A stretch of 14,755 nt of DNA from assembly GCA_029939815.1 (NCBI GenBank), contig JAOZSF010000008.1, positions 1-14,755 of the forward strand. Direction: 5' to 3'. The stretch is from a bacterium (lineage in GTDB: Bacteria > Auribacterota > UBA3054 > B51-G9). The position numbers and the translations under genes are program-made. Under the pieces are notes generated by a model, which made no database searches, was not told the origin of the DNA, and was given only the letters and a program-made list of their open reading frames with translations. Shown in pieces: positions 5,998-12,701 of the stretch (positions within the stretch are counted from its first letter, which is position 1; each line of letters starts with the position of its first letter).

Positions 5998-7164
5998 ATG
6001 AATAAAAATAAATTACATAAAATTTCTACTCTCGTTGATGAATTGCCACCATCAGGTATCCGCGCTTTCTTTGATTTAGTGTTAGGGATGGATGATGTCA
6101 TTTCACTTGGCGTAGGAGAACCTGACTTTGTGACTCCGTGGCATATCTGCGAAGCTGCTGTTTTTGCTCTCGAAAAAGGTTACACTTCCTATACATCTAA
6201 TCGCGGGCTGAAATCGTTGCTCGAACAAATCGCTATCTTTATAAAAAAAGAAAGAAATATAATCTATAATCCCGAAAACGAAATCCTTGTGACCGTTGGG
6301 GTGAGCGAAGCAATGGACCTCGTTATGAGAGCAATACTCGATTCGGGCGATGAAGTGATTGTTCCTGAACCGTGTTATGTTTCATATATTCCGACAGTAA
6401 AACTTGCCGGCGGAAATCCCGTGATTTTAGAAACATGGGAATTGCCCGGTTTTAAAGTTACCGCGGAATCGATTGAGAAACTTATCACACCGAAAACACG
6501 CGCGGTTGTTCTAAATTATCCTTCGAATCCTACCGGAGCAAGCTATACAAAAAAAGAACTCGAATCAATCGCTGAAGTGATTAAAAGAAATGATGTTTTA
6601 CTCATTAGTGACGAAATTTATGATCATCTTTCTTATGATATTCCGCATATTGCTATGCCGACTCTACCGGAAATGAAAGAGCGAACAGTTTATCTGAACG
6701 GTTTTTCAAAAGGGCACGCGATGACGGGGTTTAGAATTGGCTATGCCTGCGGACCGGAGAAAATAATTTCCGCGATGACAAAAATTCATCAATATACTAT
6801 GCTTTGCGCTCCAATAGTCAGTCAAATGGCTGCAATTGAAGCATTAAAGAACGGAATGCCGGAAGTTAAAAAAATGGCACGCGAATATAATCGCCGCCGC
6901 AGACTTCTTGTTGCAGGATTGAATGATTGCGGGTTGAAATGCCATTTGCCTGAGGGCGCTTTTTATGCTTTCGCGTCTGTGGAATCAACAGGAATGACCG
7001 GAATGGAATTTGCCACGAAATTGCTTCAGCAGGAAAAAGTTGCCGTTGTTCCGGGAGAAGCATTCGGCTCCGGAGGAGGAAAATTTATTCGGCTGGCTTA
7101 TGCTGCATCATTGAGTGATATTGAAGAAGCAGTAAGAAGAATTAAAAGATTTGTGAAAAAATGA
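5998..7164 (+). CDS. Class I/II PLP-dependent aminotransferase
   Basis: A 388-residue fold-type I aminotransferase transferring an amino group between an amino acid and a 2-oxo acid. Signature residues are present: GVGEPDF (38-44), the Asn in NYPSNPTG (173-180), Asp205 and Tyr208 in ISDEIYDH, the PLP lysine Lys238 in FSKGHAMTGFR, and Arg246 for the substrate carboxylate. It resembles the aspartate/aromatic/alanine aminotransferases that are often paired with Lrp-type regulators. Exact substrate specificity cannot be assigned from sequence. The ribosome site GAAGGGGG is held in the stem of the upstream hairpin, which may limit translation. Its stop codon merges with the first unit of a downstream GACCTT repeat. 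Confidence 0.9.
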   Translation: MNKNKLHKISTLVDELPPSGIRAFFDLVLGMDDVISLGVGEPDFVTPWHICEAAVFALEKGYTSYTSNRGLKSLLEQIAIFIKKERNIIYNPENEILVTVGVSEAMDLVMRAILDSGDEVIVPEPCYVSYIPTVKLAGGNPVILETWELPGFKVTAESIEKLITPKTRAVVLNYPSNPTGASYTKKELESIAEVIKRNDVLLISDEIYDHLSYDIPHIAMPTLPEMKERTVYLNGFSKGHAMTGFRIGYACGPEKIISAMTKIHQYTMLCAPIVSQMAAIEALKNGMPEVKKMAREYNRRRRLLVAGLNDCGLKCHLPEGAFYAFASVESTGMTGMEFATKLLQQEKVAVVPGEAFGSGGGKFIRLAYAASLSDIEEAVRRIKRFVKK

Positions 7165-7249
7165 CCTTGCGACCTCGCGCAAGCGCCCCGCGCATGCTGG
7201 GGTTAACCTTGCATGCAGACCTTGCGACCTTAAGACCTTAAAACTTTAA
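7163..7249. repeat. Split 8-bp tandem array GACCTTGC/GACCTTAA with an inserted palindromic block
   Basis: GACCTTGC then GACCTCGC (7163-7178) touches the aminotransferase stop. After about 39 bp, the 13-bp GACCTTGCGACCT returns at 7218-7230 and continues as 8-mers GACCTTGC, GACCTTAA, GACCTTAA and AACTTTAA to 7249. The block between holds a GC-rich palindromic stretch (CCCC...GGGG and paired GCATGC sites), which looks like an insertion into the array. Confidence 0.65.
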
Positions 7250-7254
7250 AGATA

Positions 7255-7271
7255 ATCCTCCTTTGGCGGAT
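7255..7271. repeat. Second copy of the ATCCGCC/GGCGGAT hairpin
   Basis: ATCCTCC-TTT-GGCGGAT matches the reverse complement of the middle hairpin at 2821-2837, with a single mismatch. Shared flanking text (GGCGGATTTA) supports common origin. Confidence 0.55.
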
Positions 7272-7280
7272 TTACTACAA

Positions 7281-7308
7281 ATAACGATTAACGGATAACA
7301 GATAATGA
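7281..7308. repeat. 7-bp tandem array containing the start codon of a small membrane peptide
   Basis: Four contiguous 7-mers: ATAACGA, TTAACGG, ATAACAG, ATAATGA. On the reverse strand they match the GTTAATG/TTATTCG family at 10420-10473. The ATG of the 50-residue peptide (7305-7307) falls in the last unit. Confidence 0.6.
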
Positions 7309-7457
7309 AAAAAAATAATAATGAAATTCATGCACCTTGGTACGCGTTGGTATTCTCAATGATTGCGATTACAGCGTTTATAATTTTTGCTTTTTCGAGT
7401 CCGCTTGAAACTTCAGCAGATCAATCGTATAAAACAGAAAATAAACAGGAGAAGTAA
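7305..7457 (+). CDS. Small single-pass membrane protein upstream of uppP (50 aa)
   Basis: A 50-residue open frame starting MKKNNNEIHAPWYALVF. It has a short basic/polar N-terminus, one hydrophobic segment at about residues 12-31 (WYALVFSMIAITAFIIFAF) and a charged C-terminal tail (KTENKQEK). Its TAA stop (7455-7457) lies 1 bp before the uppP start, and its last codons contain the uppP ribosome site AGGAGA, an arrangement that suggests translational coupling. Its own ribosome site is weak, because the region upstream is a 7-bp repeat array. I recognise no family. A role beside the membrane enzyme UppP is only an inference from position, and it could be a non-conserved leader peptide. Confidence 0.55.
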   Translation: MKKNNNEIHAPWYALVFSMIAITAFIIFAFSSPLETSADQSYKTENKQEK

Positions 7458-7458
7458 A

Positions 7459-8310
7459 TTGACTGATTTAACGATGTTAGATGCCGTTGTTGTTGGCGCG
7501 GTACAGGGATTAACTGAATTTTTACCTGTTTCAAGTTCCGGCCACCTTGTTTTTACAAAATATTTTTATGGAGCTCACGGCGTTACAGCATCTTATATTT
7601 TATTGCTTCACGCCGGAACACTTGTAGCAATCGTTGCGGCACTATGGAAAGATATTGTAAAAATCGCAACGGAAACAATTACAGGAAAAGGTTACGGAAG
7701 ATCTATTTCTCTTGCGGTAATTGTTGCAACGATTCCTGGCGGATTGTTCGGATATTTTCTGGCAGATAAAGTTGATTCACTTTTTTTGACTTCAGGAATC
7801 AAAATCGGGAATTTCCCGATAGCGCCCTATCAGCTTGTCGGTGTGGCTTTTATAATAACAGCGACAATGCTTTTAAAACCTGCCGATGAGATTATCAAAA
7901 AAAGGGTTGAAGAGAAAAAAGACGGCTTCGGTCCGGAAAAAATTACCTGGATGATGGGATTGAAAGTTGGAATAGCTCAGGCGTTAGCAATTATTCCCGG
8001 AATATCAAGAAGCGGTGCGACTATATCGACCGCACTTAAATGCGGCTTTTCCAGAGATTTCGCCGCAAGATTTTCTTTTCTGATGTCAATTCCAATTATC
8101 GTTGGTGCAATTCTCAGCAAATATAAAGAATTGAATGTTACTTTTAATTATCATCCACCGGAATTTCACGCTATGATCGTTGGGGTCGCCGTTGCGGCAA
8201 TTACAGGCTATCTTGCAATTCGATATATGATTAATTTACTCGTAACAGGGGATTTGCATAAATTTGTAACGTATTTATGGATCGTCGGTTTGATCTGCAT
8301 CGCTTCGTAA
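7459..8310 (+). CDS. uppP: Undecaprenyl-diphosphatase (bacitracin-resistance protein)
   Basis: Dephosphorylates undecaprenyl diphosphate to regenerate the lipid carrier for peptidoglycan and surface polysaccharide, in the cytoplasmic membrane. The 283-residue form has about eight hydrophobic segments and both catalytic motifs. QGLTEFLPVSSSGH (16-29) carries the (E/Q)xxxE pair as Gln16/Glu20 and His29. IPGISRSGATIS (179-190) has the essential arginine at 184. The start is taken as TTG at 7459, because AGGAGA lies about 6 nt upstream and the protein then matches the family length. An ATG at 7474 is a possible alternative. The open frame extends 24 codons further upstream through the small peptide gene, but without family similarity. 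The glycosyltransferase downstream also belongs to envelope synthesis. Confidence 0.94.
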   Translation: MTDLTMLDAVVVGAVQGLTEFLPVSSSGHLVFTKYFYGAHGVTASYILLLHAGTLVAIVAALWKDIVKIATETITGKGYGRSISLAVIVATIPGGLFGYFLADKVDSLFLTSGIKIGNFPIAPYQLVGVAFIITATMLLKPADEIIKKRVEEKKDGFGPEKITWMMGLKVGIAQALAIIPGISRSGATISTALKCGFSRDFAARFSFLMSIPIIVGAILSKYKELNVTFNYHPPEFHAMIVGVAVAAITGYLAIRYMINLLVTGDLHKFVTYLWIVGLICIAS

Positions 8311-8325
8311 ATAAATTATATTAAA

Positions 8326-8400
8326 CACATAAGGAACATAAGAACATAGAAGTGAAATTTAAAAGTGTGAAATTATAAAACTTATGTTTTTTTATGTGGT
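8326..8400. repeat. 9-bp CACATAAGR array forming an inverted repeat after uppP
   Basis: CACATAAGG (8326-8334) and AACATAAGA (8335-8343) are contiguous 9-mers. About 40 bp later the opposite orientation appears (CTTATGT... to TTATGTGGT, 8381-8400), so the block can fold as a long imperfect hairpin. Same family as 9383-9409 and 14068-14159. Confidence 0.65.
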
Positions 8401-8403
8401 AGC

Positions 8404-8435
8404 AATTTATTAATTCATTAATCCATTACCTTATG
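8404..8435. repeat. 8-bp tandem array containing the glycosyltransferase start codon
   Basis: AATTTATT, AATTCATT and AATCCATT (8404-8427) are contiguous 8-mers. A fourth, diverged unit ACCTTATG ends in the ATG at 8433. No Shine-Dalgarno sequence exists in this leader. Confidence 0.55.
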
Positions 8436-9380
8436 GCGCCTCGTAAAGTTACAGTCGCAGTTATAACAGCAAATCGTAAAGATGTGCTCGATGAATGCAT
8501 TGCTTCGATTTTGAAAAGCGATTACCCGATTTTTGAATTCTTGGTTATTGATAATGCTTCAACTGACGGAACAGCGGAAATGGTTCAGGAAAAATATTCT
8601 TCTGTGAAACTTATTAGAAATGAAAAAAATATGGGACTCTCGTTCTGTCATAATATTGCTATGAAATCCTTTACAGGCGATTGTGTTTTTCTCGTTGATG
8701 ATGATAATGAAGTTGAACCCGATATGCTTGGGAAATTGGTTGACTACCTTTACGCTCCTGAAAATAATAATGTAGGGATTGTTGTTCCGCTGATTATGGA
8801 ATTCTATGATTCACCTGAAAAAGTCGTTCTCGCAGGCGGAGAAACATCAATGTGGAGCGGTAAAAACTTTTTATGTTCAAAAAAAATATCTGATAACGAA
8901 ATTTTCAGGGATACTAAAAGAGTGCCGAACTCAACTTTGATCCGAAGAGACACAATCGAAAAAAACGGCTTGATGGATGATTCACTTTTCTCTACACTTG
9001 CCGATGAGGATTATGTCCGCAGAATGAATAAAAAAGGAATATTCGCGCATGTTATTCTTAAAGCGATTATTTATCATAAACAGAAACATACATCTACTGC
9101 GGCAAGAAAACTCGGTATGACAAATCCTGCCCGCGCGTATATTTTAGCGAGAAACAGAAGCGTTTTAATCGACCGTTACGCGAAATGGTATCAGGAGATT
9201 GTGTATTTATTTTTCTGGCAGCCGCTTTTTAACGCTTACTATTTGTATGTTTTACTTTTTAAGACGAGAAAAAAAGAATTTACTGTCGCGTATTTAAAAG
9301 GAATGTTTCACGCATGGCGGTATGTTTTTACAAAGAAACTTCCATCGCTTGATTATGTTTTGGAAATGACAAAAAACTAA
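8433..9380 (+). CDS. Family 2 glycosyltransferase (rhamnosyltransferase-like)
   Basis: A 315-residue GT-A glycosyltransferase transferring a sugar from a nucleotide donor to an acceptor at the inner face of the membrane. The N-terminal Rossmann-like start VTVAVITANRKDVLDECIASIL is followed by VIDNASTDGT (38-47), the metal-binding VDDDN (88-92) and the acceptor-side motif DEDYVRRMNKKG (191-202), which corresponds to the usual ED-x-D-L...R...G. The layout resembles WbbL-type rhamnosyltransferases. A hydrophobic C-terminal stretch (EIVYLFFWQPLFNAYYLYVLLF) may attach it to the membrane. The donor sugar and product (O-antigen, exopolysaccharide or glycoprotein) are not shown by context. No ribosome site precedes the ATG, which lies in an 8-bp repeat array. 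Confidence 0.88.
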   Translation: MAPRKVTVAVITANRKDVLDECIASILKSDYPIFEFLVIDNASTDGTAEMVQEKYSSVKLIRNEKNMGLSFCHNIAMKSFTGDCVFLVDDDNEVEPDMLGKLVDYLYAPENNNVGIVVPLIMEFYDSPEKVVLAGGETSMWSGKNFLCSKKISDNEIFRDTKRVPNSTLIRRDTIEKNGLMDDSLFSTLADEDYVRRMNKKGIFAHVILKAIIYHKQKHTSTAARKLGMTNPARAYILARNRSVLIDRYAKWYQEIVYLFFWQPLFNAYYLYVLLFKTRKKEFTVAYLKGMFHAWRYVFTKKLPSLDYVLEMTKN

Positions 9381-9382
9381 AA

Positions 9383-9409
9383 CACATAAGGCACATAAGA
9401 AAACATAGG
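9383..9409. repeat. 9-bp CACATAAGR array after the glycosyltransferase
   Basis: Three contiguous 9-mers, CACATAAGG, CACATAAGA and a diverged AAACATAGG, start 3 bp after the stop codon. This copy lacks the opposite-orientation arm seen in the copies after uppP and dapL. Confidence 0.65.
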
Positions 9410-9433
9410 AATAAAATATTTAGCAAAGACTTG

Positions 9434-9450
9434 GAAAACAAATTGTTTTC
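9434..9450. other. 17-bp palindrome upstream of nadA
   Basis: GAAAACAA-A-TTGTTTTC is a perfect palindrome with 8-bp arms, 64 nt before the chosen nadA start. It could be an operator or a weak terminator for the glycosyltransferase transcript. It shares the AACAAATT core with the palindrome at 1264-1290, as if circularly permuted. Confidence 0.35.
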
Positions 9451-9513
9451 GACAGCAAAGCGTATAGAAACCAATTTTTCCGAGTGGCAAATCAAAAACC
9501 CCTGTTACGGCAA

Positions 9514-10419
9514 ATGAAAACTATAATTGAAAAAATAAAAGAATTGTGTAAAGAAAAAAACGCGGTTATTCTCGCCCATAACTACCAAAAAGGCGAAATT
9601 CAGGATATTGCTGATTTTGTCGGCGATTCTCTCGCTCTTTCAAGAAAAGCAGCTGAAACAAAAGCTGATGTGATAGTGTTTTGCGGTGTCCATTTTATGG
9701 CGGAAACGGCTAAAATACTTTCACCGGAAAAAACCGTTATTCTGCCCGATGAAAATGCGGGTTGCCCTATGGCAAATATGCTCACAAGAAAAGAATTGAT
9801 TAAATTTAAAAGCGAGCATCCGGGCGCATTGGTTGTCGCTTATGTAAATTGTTCGGCTGAGATCAAAGCGGAAGCGGATGTTTGCTGCACTTCGGCGAAC
9901 GCGGTGAAGGTTATTGAATCATTGCCTGAAGAGAAAGAAATACTTTTTGTGCCGGATCAAAGTCTTGGCGATTATGTTCGCGGAAAAACAGGAAGAAAAA
10001 TCATTCTCTGGCATGGTTATTGCCCGACCCACCACAGATTTTTGAGAAAAGATGTTGAGGACGCAAAGAGAAATTATCCCGACGCACCTGTCTGTATTCA
10101 CCCCGAAGCAACCGCTGATGTCCTTTCCCTTGCCGATTTTATCGGCAGCACATCACAGATACTTTCTTACTGTCGCGAATCCGATAAAAAGGAATTTGTG
10201 ATAGGGACTGAAATAGGAATTCTCCATACATTAAGAAAAGAAAATCCGGGAAAAGTCTTTTATCCGTTGTCGGTTCTTGGCGATTGCCCAAACATGAAAC
10301 TCACAACTCTTGAAAAAGTTTTATGGTCGCTTGAGGATATGGAATACGAAATTAAACTTGATGAGCAAACTCGATTAGATGCTGAAGAATCAGTGAGGAA
10401 AATGGTCGCGATAGGGTGA
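9514..10419 (+). CDS. nadA: Quinolinate synthase
   Basis: Condenses iminoaspartate with dihydroxyacetone phosphate to quinolinate, the second step of de novo NAD synthesis, using an oxygen-sensitive [4Fe-4S] cluster. The 301-residue protein has the three cluster cysteines at Cys84 (NAGCPMA), Cys170 (HGYCPTH) and Cys258 (GDCPNM), close to the positions known in Thermotoga NadA. His22 (LAHNYQ), Ser39 (GDSL), Tyr110/Asn112 (AYVN) and IHPEA also match active-site positions. The start is taken at the ATG at 9514, which gives the family N-terminus. A GTG at 9484 would add ten residues and cannot be excluded, and neither start has a strong ribosome site. nadB and nadC are not in the window. Confidence 0.95.
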   Translation: MKTIIEKIKELCKEKNAVILAHNYQKGEIQDIADFVGDSLALSRKAAETKADVIVFCGVHFMAETAKILSPEKTVILPDENAGCPMANMLTRKELIKFKSEHPGALVVAYVNCSAEIKAEADVCCTSANAVKVIESLPEEKEILFVPDQSLGDYVRGKTGRKIILWHGYCPTHHRFLRKDVEDAKRNYPDAPVCIHPEATADVLSLADFIGSTSQILSYCRESDKKEFVIGTEIGILHTLRKENPGKVFYPLSVLGDCPNMKLTTLEKVLWSLEDMEYEIKLDEQTRLDAEESVRKMVAIG

Positions 10420-10473
10420 TTAATCGTTATTCGTTAATGGTTAATGGTTAATGGTTAATGGGTAATGGGTAAG
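10420..10473. repeat. 7-bp tandem array GTTAATG between nadA and an ISL3-like relic
   Basis: Starting one base after the nadA stop are TTAATC, GTTATTC, then four exact GTTAATG units (10433-10460), GGTAATG and GGTAAGT, all in one 7-bp phase. It is the cleanest of the short-period arrays in the window. Its right edge replaces the expected outer end of the mobile-element relic that begins at 10471. Confidence 0.85.
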
Positions 10474-10491
10474 TTTGCGGAACGACCAGTG

Positions 10492-10520
10492 TTGATTTAA
10501 CTAATATTTCTATGTATAAT
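10492..10520 (+). promoter_or_regulatory. Predicted sigma70-type promoter inside the ISL3-like relic
   Basis: TTGATT (10492-10497) and a perfect TATAAT (10515-10520) are separated by 17 bp. GGAGA (10546-10550) and an ATG (10561) follow. It could still transcribe rightward towards the FG-GAP protein gene. Confidence 0.65.
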
Positions 10521-10560
10521 AAGGTCTTCACTTATAATCAAACACGGAGATATTAAAAAA

Positions 10561-10698
10561 ATGAATTACGAACAAATGTTTAGGAAATTATATAATTTTC
10601 CGGGATGGGTTATGGAACGAATAAATGTATCCGAAACTAATGCAATTATTAAGTTACATTTTGATAAAAGACGCATTACAATATTTATGGACATATAA
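10561..10698 (+). pseudogene. Truncated ISL3-type transposase N-terminus (45 codons)
   Basis: The frame MNYEQMFRKLYNFPGW... continues with an alternating hydrophobic strand pattern (VMERINVSETNAIIKLHF) and ends DKRRITIFMDI before TAA. ISL3 transposases begin with such a short helix plus LxGFPG-like segment and strands, and then have a Cys-rich zinc finger and the DDE domain. Here the reading frame stops just before the zinc finger, and the remaining bases to the right inverted repeat are non-coding. The start is supported by GGAGA 10 nt upstream. It probably makes at most a short non-functional peptide. Confidence 0.5.
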
Positions 10699-10844
10699 AT
10701 ACACAAAGTGTGCAAATAAATATCTTGAATATTTATTCCTTAAAATCAGGCAAGAAGGAGTGCGGTCCGTTCCGCAAACTTGAAAAAGAGCCTTTTATTT
10801 ATCAAAAACAAATGAAGAAAAATTCGTAATTTAAGGAGAAAAAT

Positions 10845-12638
10845 ATGAAAACTAATACTTTTAAATTTACAGCTTATATATTCCTCGGATTTTTGTTTTG
10901 TACGGCAAATCTGTTCGCTGATTCTAATTCCTGGAATGAAGTTAAAAAAATTACCGCTTTCGACACAACCGAAAATGACTGGTTCGGTTATTCGGTCGCT
11001 GTGGCAGGGGAAACAGCAATTATCGGCGCAGAACTTAATGACTCCGGGGTAAATAATGCGGGCGCCGCTTACATTTTTGAACGAAATGTCGGCGGAACAA
11101 ATGCTTGGGGACTAATTAAAAAAATAACGCCTAATGAAACAAATTTCGCAGACTTTTTTGGATGCTCTGTATCGATTGCAGGGGACTTCGCCGTAGTCGG
11201 TGCTTGCGGCGTTGACGGTATAACTAATGATTCCGGAGCTGTATATATTTTCGAGCGCAATTCCGGCGGCGCTGACAATTGGGGACAAATAAAAAAACTT
11301 ACAGCTTCTGATGCGGAATACGCTGACTCTTTCGGTTATTCCGTTGGTATTGATGGAAATATTATCATCGTGGGAACAACTAAAGAAAAAGCTTATATAT
11401 TTGAGCGCAATTCCGGTGGCGCTGATAATTGGGGACAAGTTAAAAAACTTACTGCTTTAGATACGGAAGCAGATGCCTGGTTCGGACGGTCAGTCGCGAT
11501 TGCAGATGATGCCGCAGTTGTTGGGGCAGCTAATAAAAACTCCGTATCAGGTGATAAGTCAGGCGCTGCTTATATTTTTGAACAAAATTCGGGCGGAATA
11601 AATAACTGGGGACAAACTAAAAAATTAACCGCAGCTGACCCAAACGAAAATGATTATTTCGGTAAATCTGTCGGGATTGACGGGGGAGTTGTTGTTATTG
11701 GTGCCAATGGCGATAGCGAAGTCGCGCAGGGAAGCGGTGCGGCATATATTTTCGAGCGCAATTCAGGTGGAACAAACTCCTGGGGACAAACAAAAAAATT
11801 AATTGCCTCCGATGCGGAAAGTTTTGATGAATTTGGCTCATCAATCGCGATTGCAGGTAATGTGATAATTGCCGGCGCGCCATTTCATGACAAAGATACT
11901 GTAGAAATTTTTGCCGGTGCGGCTTATATTTTTGAACGAAATCAAAACGGCGAAAATGCCTGGGGCGAAGTTAGAAAATTAATCCCAACCGACCTGCAGG
12001 GAAGTGATATGTTCGGTAATTCCGTCGCTGTGGCTGGGGGAATAGCCGTTGCAGGCGCTTATCAGGAAGACTCAAAAGGGAATAATGCAGGAGCAGCTTA
12101 TCTGTTCGGCGTTTATTCCGCTGACGCAAATGATATATTTGCTGACGCAAATCCCTTGCAAAATAATTCCGGAATCGGAAATGGCAGCAACACTAACGCG
12201 GTAACCGAACCGGGTGAAACTGAACACGCCGGTAACGGCGGACCTTATCATTCAGTTTGGTGGAATTGGTCAGAACCAACTTCGCGAACAGCAATCGAAA
12301 ACGCGGAAGGTGATATTCTTATTGTAGATACATTCGGCAGTGATTTTGATACCGTTCTCGCTGTTTATACAGGCGCTGATGTAAGTAATCTTACACAAAT
12401 CGCCGCGAATGATGACGCGGGAACGGGCATACAAACAAGCGAAGTAACTTTTCAATTTGATCCCGGTGTGACTTATCACATCGTCGTGGACGGGAAAACC
12501 GTTTCTGATACAGGAAATGTTACTTTGAATTATGCTGTTGTCCCCGAACCTTGCTATTTATTGTTTATCATTTGTTATTTGTTATTCATTAATTATTGGA
12601 GAAAATTCTTTTGCTGTCGTAAAACAATTTATCCTTAA
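10845..12638 (+). CDS. Secreted FG-GAP repeat protein with PPC-like domain and PEP-CTERM sorting tail
   Basis: A 597-residue exported protein. Residues 1-25 form a signal peptide (basic MKTNTFK, hydrophobic core, cleavage after NLFA). Seven FG-GAP/beta-propeller repeats follow, with the FG dipeptide at 47, 105, 163, 213, 272, 330 and 390. Each runs (D)xFGxSVAIAG...VVGA...GAAYIFERN...WGQxKKL over about 58 residues. The third is about 8 residues short and lacks the Asp-rich loop. Residues about 428-562 resemble a pre-peptidase-C-terminal (PPC)-like domain (SVWWNW, FDTVLAVYTG, ANDDAG, VTYHIVVDG). The tail has VPEP (566-569), a hydrophobic helix CYLLFIICYLLFINYW (570-585) and a basic cluster RK...RK, matching PEP-CTERM signals processed by exosortase/archaeosortase-type enzymes. 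The basic tail is longer than usual. Start: AAGGAG 6 nt before the ATG. Likely a surface or matrix protein; function unknown. Confidence 0.85.
   Translation: MKTNTFKFTAYIFLGFLFCTANLFADSNSWNEVKKITAFDTTENDWFGYSVAVAGETAIIGAELNDSGVNNAGAAYIFERNVGGTNAWGLIKKITPNETNFADFFGCSVSIAGDFAVVGACGVDGITNDSGAVYIFERNSGGADNWGQIKKLTASDAEYADSFGYSVGIDGNIIIVGTTKEKAYIFERNSGGADNWGQVKKLTALDTEADAWFGRSVAIADDAAVVGAANKNSVSGDKSGAAYIFEQNSGGINNWGQTKKLTAADPNENDYFGKSVGIDGGVVVIGANGDSEVAQGSGAAYIFERNSGGTNSWGQTKKLIASDAESFDEFGSSIAIAGNVIIAGAPFHDKDTVEIFAGAAYIFERNQNGENAWGEVRKLIPTDLQGSDMFGNSVAVAGGIAVAGAYQEDSKGNNAGAAYLFGVYSADANDIFADANPLQNNSGIGNGSNTNAVTEPGETEHAGNGGPYHSVWWNWSEPTSRTAIENAEGDILIVDTFGSDFDTVLAVYTGADVSNLTQIAANDDAGTGIQTSEVTFQFDPGVTYHIVVDGKTVSDTGNVTLNYAVVPEPCYLLFIICYLLFINYWRKFFCCRKTIYP
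12557..12598. repeat. 7-bp tandem array encoding the PEP-CTERM membrane helix
   Basis: Six contiguous 7-mers, from TTTATTG and TTTATCA through two exact TTTGTTA units to TTCATTA and ATTATTG. Three units equal 21 bp or seven codons, so the protein shows a seven-residue repeat, CYLLFII then CYLLFIN. Unit composition matches the intergenic arrays at 7281-7308 and 10420-10473. Confidence 0.7.
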
Positions 12639-12701
12639 AAACGCAGTTGAAATGATAATAAACTCGCAATTGCCGATGAACAGGTAGATTACGCTATTTC
12701 T

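Larger units (their letters stand above)
10471..10792 (+). mobile_element. ISL3-like insertion-sequence relic / MITE with terminal inverted repeats
   Basis: The left arm AAGTTTGCGGAACG (10471-10484) is the exact reverse complement of 10768-10781, and the match continues inward with one inserted base (ACC versus GACC). Read inward from the right end (10792), the terminus begins GGCTCTTTTTCAAGTTTG. The GGCTCTT opening is typical of ISL3-family ends. The corresponding outer 11 bases are missing on the left, where the GTTAATG array abuts. Inside are a promoter, a ribosome site, a 45-codon frame resembling the start of an ISL3 transposase, and an AATAAATAT/ATATTTATT hairpin (10715-10737). The catalytic region is absent, so this is an internally deleted copy. 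No target duplication is visible. The family call rests on remembered end and N-terminus patterns. Confidence 0.6.

Noticed and set aside
11069..11438. Minus-strand open frames opposite the FG-GAP repeats
   Set aside because: They arise from the repeated composition of the FG-GAP blades; no start signals or domain patterns are visible.
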